Origin: Antedon bifida
Lineage: Eukaryota > Echinodermata > Crinoidea > Comatulida > Antedonidae
DNA: 64,000 nucleotides
Direction: 5' to 3'
Assembly (NCBI GenBank): GCA_963402885.1
Contig: OY727102.1
Location: 4,402,001-4,466,000 of the forward strand
Shown here piece by piece: positions 21,684-33,979 of this stretch (within the stretch, counting starts at the first letter, position 1; each line of letters begins with the position of its first letter). The position numbers were made by a program, and so were the translations under genes. The notes beneath the pieces were generated by a model that ran no database searches, was not told the DNA's origin, and saw only the letters and a program-made list of their open reading frames with translations.

Positions 21684-23858
21684 CAGTGGGAAAGCCAGTC
21701 GACAAATCGTGTCAAATTTCGACTCGGAGAGGGCGCCCTACTTTTCTAATTTAGTTCAAAATTGCTAAATTTTAGGGTGTTGGAAAAACACAATATTTGT
21801 AAATTTAGCTGATTATCGGAAAAATATTGTTAGTGAAATAAATTCATAAATGGTTTTAATATATTGTCATGTAAAATTAAATGTATTTGAAGAAAACGAT
21901 AATCTGTAATTTAACGGCAAAATCAACCAATGTCTATTTTCCGAAATTGTACCCTAGAAAATCGTTAAAATAAAATATTTAGAAAAATTGAACAGTCCTG
22001 AATTTAAAATCCCTGTTAGAAAAATTAATAATCTACAGAATACGATATTAAGATACAAAATTCGGTGGTTGGGATGCAGCTCCGACTATTCAAACTAAAG
22101 GTACCTCTATTTGTTCCATCGAAAACTAGCGAAACCGCCATTTTGTAAACACATCGTCATCGTATTTATGAATTTATTTATAGCGAACGATATACGCGAT
22201 GTTTATAATTGTCCGCGTATAAGAATTCATATAAATAAATACATTCCAATACAACGTATATTATTACTTGTTTATTTATCACAATATACATTTTATTTGA
22301 GGAATATTTATCATAACTATTATAATAGCTTTTATACGAGTCCGAGGCCTAGCCCTATTTAGCGAGCGATTGTTCCAGGGGCGGAAAGTCACTTAGTGAC
22401 GTTGTGATCGGGCGCGTCGAGCCTAGCTAATATTAATAATATGACCTGAAATAAGCGGCTAACAAGAACTGTTATATACTTGCTTACAATTGTTTTGTTA
22501 TTGATGAACAAACAAGCAATTAGATTGAATAACAAATTATTTATTCATTTTTTTTGGTAAAAACATGTACAAACTAGCCTAGTACTAGACTGTATAATAC
22601 AAACTAATATAGTAATACAGTATTAATAAAATATAATATAGGCCTAACATACAATAAATATTTAATTTTTAAGGTCTACCACATGACAATAATAACATAA
22701 TTTACAGAGTATAGTGTAGTAGGTTTGCATTCAACATAAAACATTTGTATTGTAATTCATCTAAATCCTCTGCAACATACATATATTTGTAATTCAACAT
22801 TTTGTTTTAAATTATTAAATTATAGTTTGGGTAACTATGAGTGACAATGTCGGTAGGTACCGGTGTCATCTTTTTATCCACTTCACTCTCAATTTGAAGT
22901 CACAAAGACGAAGAACTCTGCATCATCAACGATTCCTGAAAGTGTCAGAAAAAATAATAAATATTATTAAATAAAAATGTTAATGTCTGGTTGTATATAT
23001 AATTATTATATGATGGCCTAAAAAGTAAAATGGGGGCTGTATTTTATTATATTATTTAAATTACAGTATTTACTATTATTATTTATATAAATCTAGGCCT
23101 AGGCCTACTAGTAGCCTAGCTAGGCATCTATTGAGCCTAATAAATCAAATAATAAATGAAAAATAAAATAATAATATTAATACTGATTGAAAAAAAGTAT
23201 TTTTGGTGGGGATCAGATCACCAGGCTAGGCCGGCCAGGACCAATGATACTCGTAATCAGTACAACTTAACGACTATAGAATCAGTATCAACACAGTACA
23301 ACACACATCTCGCTATCGCCTATACTGACACACGTGTCTCGCGTTGCCGGAACCACGCTCACAGCTAGAAAATGTACCTACCTTTCGAGGCCTGAGAATA
23401 CACCAACAAATTTTGAACAGGATAGAAATATATCATACTCGATTAAACTAATATTATTCTTGATAAAACAATTGATTATAATTTTTTTAATTTGTTGGGA
23501 CGCACCTCCGACTATTCAGAAAATGAACAACAAAACAGTAGTCAAATCGTACCACATTTATAAATTTCACGAGTCCCGACTTCAGTCGCCGAATGTATTG
23601 TATTAGCTTCGGTTTTTTTAAAGGAAACCGATTGGTTATCCAATTATACTTATTAGGAAATGCTTTTACCATAATAGGTAATGTTGGGCGGTTCTTAAAT
23701 ATTCATGAGAGCTTAAAATAAAACAGCACTTATTTGCTAGGCGACGAAAAATCGTGGTTTCAGTTTTCAACGATAGGTGGCGCTTCAAAATCGTCAATGC
23801 GGAAGTAAGTCGATTTTACACGATTTAACGGTCAAAACGCGAAGTGGCTTTCCCACTG
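21684..23858. mobile_element. 2.2-kb element with CAGTGGGAAAGCCA TIRs and TACA target duplication
   Basis: CAGTGGGAAAGCCA opens the element and its exact inverse closes it. Weaker inverted similarity (AAATCGTGT, TCGAC) continues ~50 bp inward. TACA is directly repeated outside both ends (21680-21683 and 23859-23862). Inside, TTGGGA(T/C)GCA(G/C)CTCCGAC recurs as direct repeats at 22070 and 23493. No transposase-sized ORF remains. A 4-bp duplication fits Chapaev/CACTA- or Sola-like elements; superfamily is undecided. Confidence 0.65.
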
Positions 23859-24123
23859 TACAGCAGCCACTGCCACACATTATGCAGCAAACAAAACAAG
23901 GACAAATAGATCGGATGAACTTCCATAACTGTTGACCTTGTGTTCCCTATTGTTGTAGTGTTAAGTTCCATCCTACATTTACAATTGTTACTGTATGTTT
24001 ATCTATACTGGTACTATAACTACACTGCCTGTGAGGAAACGAAAAATTGTTCTTATCTCAGTTATGATTTTTAATGAATTGAGTTAGTTAACTAGATCAA
24101 TTAAATAGGGATTGTGGTAAAAA

Positions 24124-24168
24124 TGGTCTGACCATGCCATGGAGTAATTTACTCGAATGGTCAGACCA
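24124..24168. repeat. Inverted repeat TGGTCTGACCAT
   Basis: TGGTCTGACCAT and ATGGTCAGACCA enclose 21 nt. Further palindromes of CCATGGAGT follow (~24188-24223), and CATGGAGGTATACCTCCATG is a perfect 20-bp palindrome near 24402-24421. The cluster lies between the hydrolase and EDC3. Confidence 0.7.
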
Positions 24169-25175
24169 AGGAGCTATTCCCTAGTCAAACCATGGAGTAA
24201 AGAAAACTCCATGGTCAAACAGGTCACTTGACCTTTCTGAATTTTTTATGTTTTTTTCAGTTTAGTTCCCTAGTTTATACAGTACAAATAGTCCAAAAAC
24301 AAACAAATATAGTGTATCTATCTGAATGGCATACGTCTAGACTATAGTGTGATCGACGTGTTTTAATTTATGTCTGTTTTATATCAAATCATTATACCAT
24401 GGAGGTATACCTCCATGATTATACATTCAATATGCAACAGTATAATTTCGACCTCATATCATCATCATACCTCAAGTCATATGGTGGTGGTGATTTTTAA
24501 TCTTTTTAATCAAATCAAAGAATTTTATTTAAAATCTATTCTTGAAAAATATTGTTCTATTTTTTTTAATTTAGTGGTCTCTAAAATAAATATCAAGCCC
24601 GCCCTCAGGATTCAACATGTTTTTATAATCACGGAATCCATGTTTTGATTACGAAGTGCAGTGTAATTAGAATTTTGTTTCAAATTTTTGACAATTTACT
24701 CAATTTTCTAGAAAGTATTAATCGGTTGATAAAGTGATTTGTTTTAATAGGTAATATTAGCCTTATTTTTAAGAAGAAATATTTTTAATTTGATGTTGTA
24801 ATCTATCAATACGTCGATTTTAATTAGGCCATGTTTTCACTAGGCCTAACCAAAATGATAGTCATCTACACAGTGACTGTAGTTTGTGGAGGTGGTATGA
24901 TGAGGTCATACACTACAGTGTGTGTTGTATTGAGTGTGATGACCGTACAGGCCTAAAGGTCATCAGGGCCCCACTATTATTGTCATTTTATTTTTCAGTG
25001 ATTTTCTTATTTAGGTAATAAATTAATCATTATCTGTAACATTCTAATTTTTCAATTTATTTTTAATGTAGGGTAGATTCGAATACTAGCCTAGGCCTAG
25101 GCCCTATTTGAGTTAGGCTATTTTATCTATAAATTTTATTTTATAATATTGCAGCGGAAAAATGGTGGTGAAAAA

Positions 25176-25294
25176 CGGGTGCTACTGCACTTTGGCACCT
25201 TGAACTTACCCAATTTTAAAAAATTCTGGTGACAGTGAGTAACCTTGAAGTCAAATGCCCAGTTTCAGGTGCGAAAGTGCAGCAGTAGTGCCGA
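25176..25294. mobile_element. Small foldback element upstream of EDC3
   Basis: GGTGCTACTGCACTTTGGCACC and the inverse of GGTGCGAAAGTGCAGCAGTA match with small gaps, giving a ~115-bp foldback unit. Probably a miniature inverted-repeat element. Confidence 0.55.
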
Positions 25295-25499
25295 TAAATG
25301 CCTATGCTTATAAGTTATACATTGTTTTTTTTTTCAATGGATCTTAAGTAATGAAAACAAATGTTCAATTATACAGTGATGTAGGCCAATCTTTTAAGAA
25401 CATTTTACAGTAATTTTTTTTCTTACGATTTTTAAATTGTCTCGAAATCCCATGAAAATGTTATTTTTGTTTTTTACGCTCGACTGGTCACAACTGTTT

Positions 25500-25597
25500 G
25501 TCATCTCTTCAAGATGGCGTCCGTATCACGAAAATTGTCTATTAAATTCATATAGAGCATCCTAGATGACCAAACAATATTTTTTCTTTAGCATGCA
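25500..25597 (+). promoter_or_regulatory. Possible EDC3 first (non-coding) exon/promoter with YY1-like AAGATGGCG
   Basis: AAGATGGCG at 25512-25520 resembles a YY1 element, often found just after metazoan start sites. GCATGCAG followed by GTAGTA (from 25598) is a possible donor, and the first coding exon has an acceptor at 25708. No TATA box is evident. Confidence 0.3.
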
Positions 25598-25721
25598 GGT
25601 AGTATATAAATAATCACAATGGGACCCTTCCTTAAGAAAATTCTGAGAATATAATCTGTTTAAATTGTTAATGTATAAAAATACAGGTATTTTGTATTAC
25701 TCTTTCAGAAGTGTGCTTAAA

Positions 25722-28700
25722 ATGAGTGCAAACATCTCAGAATTCATTGGCAGTTATCTGTCATTGGAGTGTGGAGATCCTCTTGGTACGTACCAAGGAG
25801 AGGTGGAGGATGTCAACAAGATGGAACAGACTATTTCTCTTAAAACACCCTTCCACAATGGCGTCAAGACAGCAATACCATTAGTCACAATTAGGTATGC
25901 ATTTTTGGGTGTAATATCTGTAACTACTGCAATAATGACGTTATATTTGAGTTAGTGTCCAGAGTGGTGATCTTATCAGTAGATTTGCAGTTTTAACAGT
26001 ACCAAGTATTACCTTACCTTACCTATCCTCTTCAAGCCGAATAAGGTTGCAGTGACAATTCTCCAGTCGGTTCTATCGGCAGCGATTTGATTTGCTTTGT
26101 TCCAAGTCCTCCATCCTAGGTATTCTCTCTTTTTCTACTGTCCTCCACCATTTTTGGCCGTCCAACTCTTCTCCTGCCTTATGGTTCTCCTCCTACTAGG
26201 TTTTTATTGCAGATGAGACACCTGACAATTTACTGTGCAATTTCTATGGCACATTACTTGTTCATGGTGTACCAATTACAAAGTAACAGTCATTTACTAA
26301 AATTAAATCATCATAAATTAAATTAATTTAAAATAACATTCTATAACAGCCAAATTACAAGCAATTGCTTTTGAATAGTTTGCGCTACAACAGTTATTAA
26401 ATACATCTGCAATTCACAGATTATATTGTTACTGTCATTAATCATATTAATTATTATTTATGTCTTTCTCTGGAAATGTGTTGATTGTTGTTAAACACAA
26501 CCTATATTACATTTTCTATACTTTCAGTGCTAAAGACATTAAGGACTTGAAACTTCTTAAAACTCCGGAACAGGTTTCTAAAGAGAATGAATCAAAAGCT
26601 TCAAAGCTTCCGCAGAAAAGTAAACCAGCCAAAATCACTGTAGTCAATGGTAAGAATGAGGATGAAAAAAATCTTCCAAGGGGTCAAAGAACTCCCAGAA
26701 AAAAACAAACATTTTTTAACCAATCATCAAATGGAAAACACGAAGAAAATGGCAATCGAAACAAGTATAATGGTATAGGACAGGTTGAAGGATCACCTTT
26801 AAAAAATGGTGATACAAACACTGCATCCGGACGATCAAGTACCGTTGACGTACTCGGAATCTGTCAGCACTCGCATGGCGTAAATGATAAGAGTCCCGAT
26901 AGATTAAAAAGAAAAAATAGTAAACAAAACAAAAAATATGCTGCAGATGACAATGGAACACAGATGAGGAATGGAAAATCAAGTGACGAAGATGACAATT
27001 TAAGAAAACGACATTCATTGTCAGGTAATTTTGTAGTAATAATTTTGATGGATTATATTCAGAGCAAGTATACTATAGTTTCAACTGTGGTGTCTACATT
27101 TTTCACACATTAATTTAAAATTCATAATATTTCTTAATCATTTGAGTCTTTCATTCATATTTCACTTGTCTTTCACACTGTCAATACAAAAGATAATAAA
27201 ATAATTTGCTTTGTTTACTTATGTTGGTCAACAAATATTTTTTCAGGAGGATCATTTGAAGCAAGGGTAAAATCTAGCCCAAGAAAAATAGAAGGGCGCA
27301 GCAAGAGCCTTCGTGCTAGAAAGGACAAGGAGTGTTTCAGTGCTCCAACAAGGAGCATTTTAGGAGAATTTGACTTTGAAAGGAACCTTGCACTGTTTGA
27401 TAAAGCAGCAATATTTCAGGAGATTGACGCTGAATGCAGTACCACTCCAGAAGCTGTCAACTCACCAAAACAGGAACCAAAGTTTCGCCATGATGAAATG
27501 ATTGTCGATACCGGAAAACCAAAAGCCAAACGACAGATTTTAGTAAATGGATCAAATAACGTAGTGGAGTATACTACAGGTTAGTATCTTGGAATTCACG
27601 TTTTTAACAATACCTTTTTAAAATTATATTTAAAAAGCTGTAGTGTTATTTTTTGTTGATATTTTTCTTACTTAATGAAGATGAAGGATTTGTTGTGCCA
27701 AGTATATCGCAAGATCTACATGAGAAATTATTAACTAATGCTGAGAAGTGTGGTATAACATGTGAAAGAAGAATAGAGGCTGTGGGTAGGACTGCAGCAT
27801 CCATGGCTTTACAAGTGCTTGGTGGAGTAAATAGGTTAATAACTTATATTCTTATAATAATCTTCTAAGTATTATTAGAAAATCTGTCATCCCTAAGGAA
27901 GATGGGTTGGCTGTTAACCCATAGCTTATATTTATACTATACATTGTATGTCAGGCTAATACATAAGTACGGTAGAACCCCACCTTTGAGACATCCCTTT
28001 TCAGAGGGCACCCCTATAATGGGAACAATTTGGTTGATACTGAATGTGTCCCCTTAATAGGGGTTCTACTGTAAGCCAACCAACATCTCCTATTTAATGC
28101 ATAAACATCAATACTGTCTTGTACCATGTGTAAAGAAACACATTTTATTTTGTAGAATCAACTTTGACAATAGCCATCAACTTCCCAGTATCGTTGTACT
28201 TTGTGGACCACATATACAGGGAGCTCAAGGGGCATGCTGTGCTCGTCACCTTGCCAACCATAACCTACCAGTTACCGTAGTTACCCCTAATATGGTCAAG
28301 ATGCATGACTTGTTAGATAAAGAGGTTAAATTGTTTCAGGAAACAGACGGTGTCGTAGTTACAAATTGCAAAGGTACACTGTTACTTTACTTCTTTTTTT
28401 ATAGACTGGTAATGAAATGACAGTAGACCAACTGATCAGTAGTGTTGAAATATGTATCACTAGGTATCTGCTTAAGATTTAGAACTTAGAACTTTGTTTT
28501 TCATCACACATTTTAGATTTACCTGTTGAACCAGTGGATCTTGTGATATGTGCCCTGGACTCACACCACACACACCCCTGTTCTCAGTTATGGTACCAAT
28601 CCATCATCCAGTGGGCATCGATGTCTAAAGCACCGCTTCTAACCTTAGACCCACCCAGCAACCAAACAATCCCCTCGAAATGGGCGCTTGCTGTCGGATT

Positions 28701-28839
28701 GCCTTTTGCATACAATGATGTGGTCGGTAAGCTTTACCTTGGCGATATTGGCATCCCATCAAAGGTATTCTGTAGTACAGGGGTGAAATACATCTCGCCA
28801 TTTGGTCATAAATTTGTTATTCCGTTACACAACACCTGA
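25722..28839 (+). CDS. EDC3: Enhancer of mRNA-decapping protein 3 (complete coding region)
   Basis: EDC3 is a cytoplasmic P-body scaffold that stimulates DCP2 and binds the helicase DDX6. Coding exons are 25722-25894 (exon from 25709), 26528-27024, 27247-27579, 27681-27834, 28156-28373 and 28517-28839; phases close to 565 residues (human 508). Residues 1-~65 are the divergent LSm domain. The following ~150 residues are basic, Asn/Lys/Ser-rich and probably disordered, and longer than in vertebrates. F265-D266-F267 within EFDFERNLALFDKAAIFQEI is the DDX6-binding FDF motif. From ~335 to the end is the YjeF-N Rossmann domain (GGVNR, CGPHIQGAQG, LDPP, GDIGIP, SPFGHKFVIPL). The acceptor of exon 4 (AATGAAG) is weak but fixed by phase. 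Intron 2 contains a LINE fragment and intron 5-6 a 106-bp MITE. AATAAA at 29280-29289 is a likely poly(A) signal. Confidence 0.95.
25995..26205 (-). pseudogene. Degenerate non-LTR retrotransposon 3' fragment
   Basis: On the minus strand, fragments in shifting frames read GRRRVGRPKMVED and AADRTDWRIVTATLFGLKRI, the characteristic GRP..W.D and A.DR..WR tail of non-LTR ORF2 proteins. Frameshifts and stops separate them. It lies in EDC3 intron 2. Confidence 0.55.
27968..28073. mobile_element. 106-bp MITE with TACGGTAGAACCCC ends
   Basis: TACGGTAGAACCCC at the left and GGGGTTCTACTGTA at the right are inverted with one mismatch. Internal words (CTTTGAGACATCCC, GTGTCCCCTTAAT) recur around 46035-46140 and, weakly, 17288-17330 and 2050-2085. 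It is in the EDC3 intron before exon 5. Confidence 0.65.
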
Positions 28840-29312
28840 TAAAAGTATCGATCAGGAATTACAAATTCTAACAAAAACAATCGTTTATAGTGAAACAGAC
28901 TGTTATAAATTCAAAAATAGATATAATTTGCACAGAAATGACATCATTCAGATAAACAGAATAACATAATCGACAATGTTTAAGCTTGTAATAATCCATA
29001 GAAAACAACATATCCATGCACACCAATCAAATGATCAACCTTAAATTATCCTGTAATCCTTACTTAATCCATCGATCAGCCAGAGATTAAAACCAGATAA
29101 TATTCACAGACGAATGTCCACATTATGTATACTGAAATTTTTATAATTTTTACTAGATGTGCAAAATATATTTTTTATGTATTTTATTTTCAAGATAAAT
29201 AATTTATCTATTATGATTTTGTGCAATTTACAGTTACCATAATTTTTTAAATTGTATCAAATACATTTTGTTAAATGATAATAAATAAAAATATGTAGGA
29301 AATGTTTTCATT

Positions 29313-29402
29313 AGTTATCCGCTTGGTATACCAAGCGGATAACTCCTTGTAATTGTATGAGATCAATATTTTTGGTTATCCGCAACTTAGTTGCGGATAA
29401 CC
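29313..29402. repeat. Two adjacent perfect palindromes with arms GTTATCCGC...
   Basis: 29313-29344 is a 32-bp perfect palindrome (arm AGTTATCCGCTTGGTA). 29374-29402 is a 29-bp palindrome (arm GGTTATCCGCAACT around one T). They share only the outer GTTATCCGC, as if the outer motif were fixed and the inner palindrome variable. They open the tandem array at 29.4-34.0 kb. Confidence 0.9.
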
Positions 29403-32400
29403 CATGTGATTGTAAATATCTTTTTTTTCATCTTCTTCTTTGTTATTCTTCTTTCTTTCCCGGATTTTTGTGCGTCGCATATCCCCTATTGCTTGTGAAT
29501 ATATCTTTTGTATAACTTTGTCATTATATGGACATTTACCTGAAGTTGTGCACCTCCATATTTTTAATGACGTTAGAGTCGCGCAGCGTAAGTTACGCGC
29601 AATTTTATGAATTTCAATGATTGGTCATAGATTATAAACCAAAAGTCATTTTGTATTGACACTTGGTAAAAATTTAAGTCATATCAAGGGCAAACTTTCT
29701 ATGGATTAAAAATGGCATGTTTTACAAGAAGTTACGCGCGCACGCGCATTTAAAGTTTCAAAATGCGCAAAATTAATTTCTAATCAACTTTCTACGCTGA
29801 TCATAACATTTTGAGCATGTCAAAAATTCCCGCACGCGCGAAAAAAATTACGCGTAAGGTGCGCACGGAGTACGAAAATCATGTTTTTTTCTCTTGAATT
29901 ATGATTTTACAGCCTTTCCTAGTCATTTTAAAAAAGATTGACATAATTTCAAATTAAAATGATGTCATACGAACACGTTGATTTAGACCATTTGCGCGCG
30001 TTTTAGTTGCAAAAGTGACAAAATTTTGTCAAAATTATGCCTATTTTGAATCTATTATAGCTCCTCAGGATCAACCGTTACCCCCAATTTTTTTAATTTA
30101 ATATAGAAGCAGATATGTTGTAGATATGAATTCATGCAGAATCTTTACCCCTCGGATGTTATGACGTCATCGTATGGCCACACGAATGTAAAATATTGGA
30201 TTTTTTACTGTTTCGTTATTGCTCATTACATTAAATAGAGCGCATCTCGCTTATACGTATTCCATTTCCTCATATATTTTAAAACTGTCTAGGACAATCA
30301 ACTATCTTTCGCATGAGTTAAAAATATTTTAATTTTTATGACGTCATCATGTCTAAAAATGTAAATAACGTGGGTCACCTATTTTTATCTTTACAGTAAA
30401 TTTCAATCTGTTATAACTCGTCAGAATAACAAGTGATAATCATGATTAAAACGTTTTCTGGAAGCTATTGGATTGTAGATACAAATTCATGTAAATATTT
30501 TGCCAATCAGATGTTGTGACGTCATCATATGGCCAGTTGAATTCAAAAAGTCATATTTTCATCTCTTGCGTAAAAGTTCATTGCGTTTAAACGAGAGCGC
30601 ATCTCACTTTTACGTGCTCAAAATTCTTCAAATTTGTTTTAATGTAATTATTTAGATAATTATCTTCAAAAATTGTTATCTTTATATGTCAATTTGATGA
30701 CGTCATCTTGTTAATAATTGGATTTAAAAGATGGGTCTCGTAATTGCGTCTATGCTGCACTGTATATAACATACAATGTATTCTGTAAATACTGTAATAT
30801 GCTGTATGCTACAAAATAGGTACAATTCAGCACTGTAAACATATTTAATTCATGTCATAGGATGGCATAATAATTGTCGGCGTTCATATATTTTAAACGT
30901 ATGTGCATGTTGCGTTTGCGCGGATAACCCGAACTCGTCAAAGTGACGAGTTCAAATCTAGTTTTTCTGTATTATTCTTCTTTCCTTCCTTCCTTTTTGT
31001 GAGTCGTGTTCCTCTAAAATGTGTAAACATAACATTTCATAACTTTGACAACATATGGGCATTTACGTGAAGTTGTGCACCTCCTATTTTTGAATGACGT
31101 CATAGTTGCGCAACGTGACTTATGCGCAATTTTATGAATTTCAATGATTGATCATAGATTAAAAACCAAAAGTCATTTAGTATTGACACTTTGACAAAAT
31201 TTAAGTCATATCAGGGGCAAACTTTCTACGGATTAAAAATGGCATGTTTGACAAGAAGTTACGCGTGCACGCGCATTTAAAATTTCAAAATGCGCAAAAT
31301 TAATTTCTAATCAACTTTTTACGCGTTTCTTGTCATTTTGAGCATGTCAAAAATTCCCACGGGCGCGCAATTTTTTATGCGCGCGGTGCGCACATAGCGT
31401 TAAAAACATATTTTTTTCTCTTGAATTATATTTTTCAAGCCTTTCCCAGTGATTTTGAAAACAATTTAGACCTTTTCCAGTTTAAATAACGCCATACGAA
31501 CACGTTGAATTAGACAATTCGTGCGCGTTTTTTATGAAAAAGCTTAAAAAATCGTCAAAATTATGTCTTTTTTTAAACAGTCATAGTTTCTAAAGTAAAC
31601 CGTTAACCGTTTATTTTTATTACAAAATCTAGAAGTTGATGAGTTGTAGATATCGGATCATGCATCAATAAGGCTAAAAAAACATTGTGACGTCATCGTA
31701 TGGCCACACGAATGTAAAATATAGGATTTTTGTCTCTTTCGTTATTGCTCATCACATTCAATGGAGCGCATCGCGCTTATCTGTATTCCTTTTTTTCCTA
31801 CATTTATATATTGTGTAGGTCAATCAACTTTCTTTAGCATGAGATAAAAATATTTTAATTTTTATGACGTCATCATGCCTAAAAATTTTAATTACGTGGG
31901 TCATTAATTTCATCTTTACAGTAAATTTTAATCTGTAATAGCTCGTAAGAATAAAATGTGATAATCACGATTAAAACGTTTTCTGGAAGCTATTGGATTG
32001 TAGATACGAATTCATGTAAACATTTTGCCAATCGAATGTTGTGACGTCATCATATGGCCAGTTGAATAAAAAAAGTCGTATTTTCATATTTTGCGTAATA
32101 GTTCATCACATTTAAAAGGGTGCGCATCTATATTTTACGTATTCAAATTTCTTCTACACGTTAATATGTTGTTCCTGAGATAATTTCCTTCTGAAATTGC
32201 TATCTAAGTGTTTCATTTTGATACCGTCGCCATGTTAAAAATTGGAATAAATGGCGGGTCCCGTAATTTCACCTATTCTACACTGTATGTAATATGTATA
32301 CAGCTTATACTGTTTGCATGTATATACTATATGACACAAAATTCAGCACTAACAGCATGTCATATTCTTCAGTTCTTGTCATAATGCCATAATCTTTATC

Positions 32401-33973
32401 TGTGTGCAATATTCCAACGTATGACGTGCACGTGGCGTTTGTCGTGGTGCGGATAATTCTTCTTTCCTTCCTTCCTTTTTGTGAGTCGTGTTCCTCTAAA
32501 ATGTGTAAACATAACATTTCATAACTTTGACAACATATGGGCATTTACGTGAAGTTGTGCACCTCCTATTTTTGAATGACGTCATAGTTGCGCAACGTGA
32601 CTTACGCGCAATTTTATGAATTTCAATGATTGATCATAGATTAAAAACCAAAAGTCATTTAGTATTGACACTTTGACAAAATTTAAGTCATATCAGGGGC
32701 AAACTTTCTACGGATTAAAAATGGCATGTTTCACAAGAAGTTACGCGCGCACGCGCATTTAAAATTTCAAAATGCGCAAAATTAATTTCTAATCAACTTT
32801 TTACGCGTTTCCTGTCATTTTGAGCATGTCAAAAATTCCCACGGGCGCGCAATTTTTTACGCGCGCGGTGCGCACGTAGCGTTAAAAACATATTTTTTTC
32901 TCTTGAATTATATTTTTCAAGCCTTTCCTAGTAATTTTGAAAACAATTTAGACCTTTTCCAGTTTAAATAACGCCATACGAACACGTTGAATTAGACAAT
33001 TCGTGCGCGTTTTTTATGAAAAAGCTTAAAAAATCGTCAAAATTATGTCTTTTTTTAAACAGTCATAGTTTCTAAAGTAAACCGTTTATTTTTATTACAA
33101 AATCTAGAAGTTGATGAGTTGTAGATATCGGATCATGCATCAATAAGGCTAAAAAAACATTGTGACGTCATCGTATGGCCACACGAATGTAAAATATAGG
33201 ATTTTTGTCTCTTTCGTTATTGCTCATCACATTCAATGGAGCGCATCACGCTTATCTGTATTCCTTTTTCTCCTACATTTATATATTGTGTAGGTCAATC
33301 AACTTTCTTTAGCATGAGATAAAAATATTTTAATTTTTATGACGTCATCATGCCTAAAAATTTTAATTACGTGGGTCATTAATTTCATCTTTACAGTAAA
33401 TTTTAATCTGTAATAGCTCGTAAGAATAAAATGTGATAATCACGATTAAAACGTTTTCTGGAAGCTATTGGATTGTAGATACGAATTCATGTAAACATTT
33501 TGCCAATCGGATGTTCTGACGTCATCATATGGCCAGTTGAATAAAAAAAGTCGTATTTTCATATTTTGCGTAATAGTTCATCACATTTAAAAGGGTGCGC
33601 ATCTATATTTTACGTATTAAAATTTCTTCTACACGTTAATATGTTGTTCCTGAGATAATTTCCTTCTGAAATTGCTATCTAAGTGTTTCATTTTGATACC
33701 GTCGCCATGTTAAAAATTGGAATAAATGGCGGGTCCCGTAATTTCACCTATTCTACACTGTATGTAATATGTATACAGCTTATACTGTTTGCATGTATAT
33801 ACTATATGACACAAAATTGACAGAATTCAGCACTAACAGCATATCATATTCTTCAGTTCTTGTCATAATGCCATAATCTTTATCTGTGTGCAATATTCCA
33901 ACGTATGACGTGCACGTGGCGTTTGTCGTGGTGCGGATAACTAACTCGTCAAAGTGACGAGTTTCATGTCTAG
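29403..33973 (+). mobile_element. Tandem array of three ~1.5-kb units, Helitron-like ends
   Basis: Units run ~29425-30961, ~30974-32455 and ~32456-33973. The last two are offset by 1,482 bp and look nearly identical; the first is clearly diverged (offset ~1,527 bp). Units 1 and 3 end GCGGATAAC, then a hairpin (arms AACTCGTCA and TGACGAGTT around AAG), 5-6 nt, and CTAG before a T: the hairpin-CTRR-T layout of Helitron 3' ends. Unit 2 loses its terminal hairpin at the junction. Each unit has internal ~350-bp subrepeats beginning TGACGTCATC(G/A)TATGGCCA. No ORF of note, so the array is non-autonomous. A canonical 5' TC end was not found. Confidence 0.6.
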
Positions 33974-33979
33974 TTTGTA

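Noticed and set aside
21684-23858. RAG-type heptamer CACAGTG at the element's left end, suggesting a Transib/ProtoRAG transposon
   Set aside because: The right end reads TACAGTG, the direct repeat outside is 4 bp rather than 5, no nonamer is apparent and no RAG1-like ORF exists.
26716-27018. 100-codon minus-strand ORF across an EDC3 exon
   Set aside because: Antisense shadow of the EDC3 linker exon, whose plus-strand frame is phase-consistent with its neighbours.
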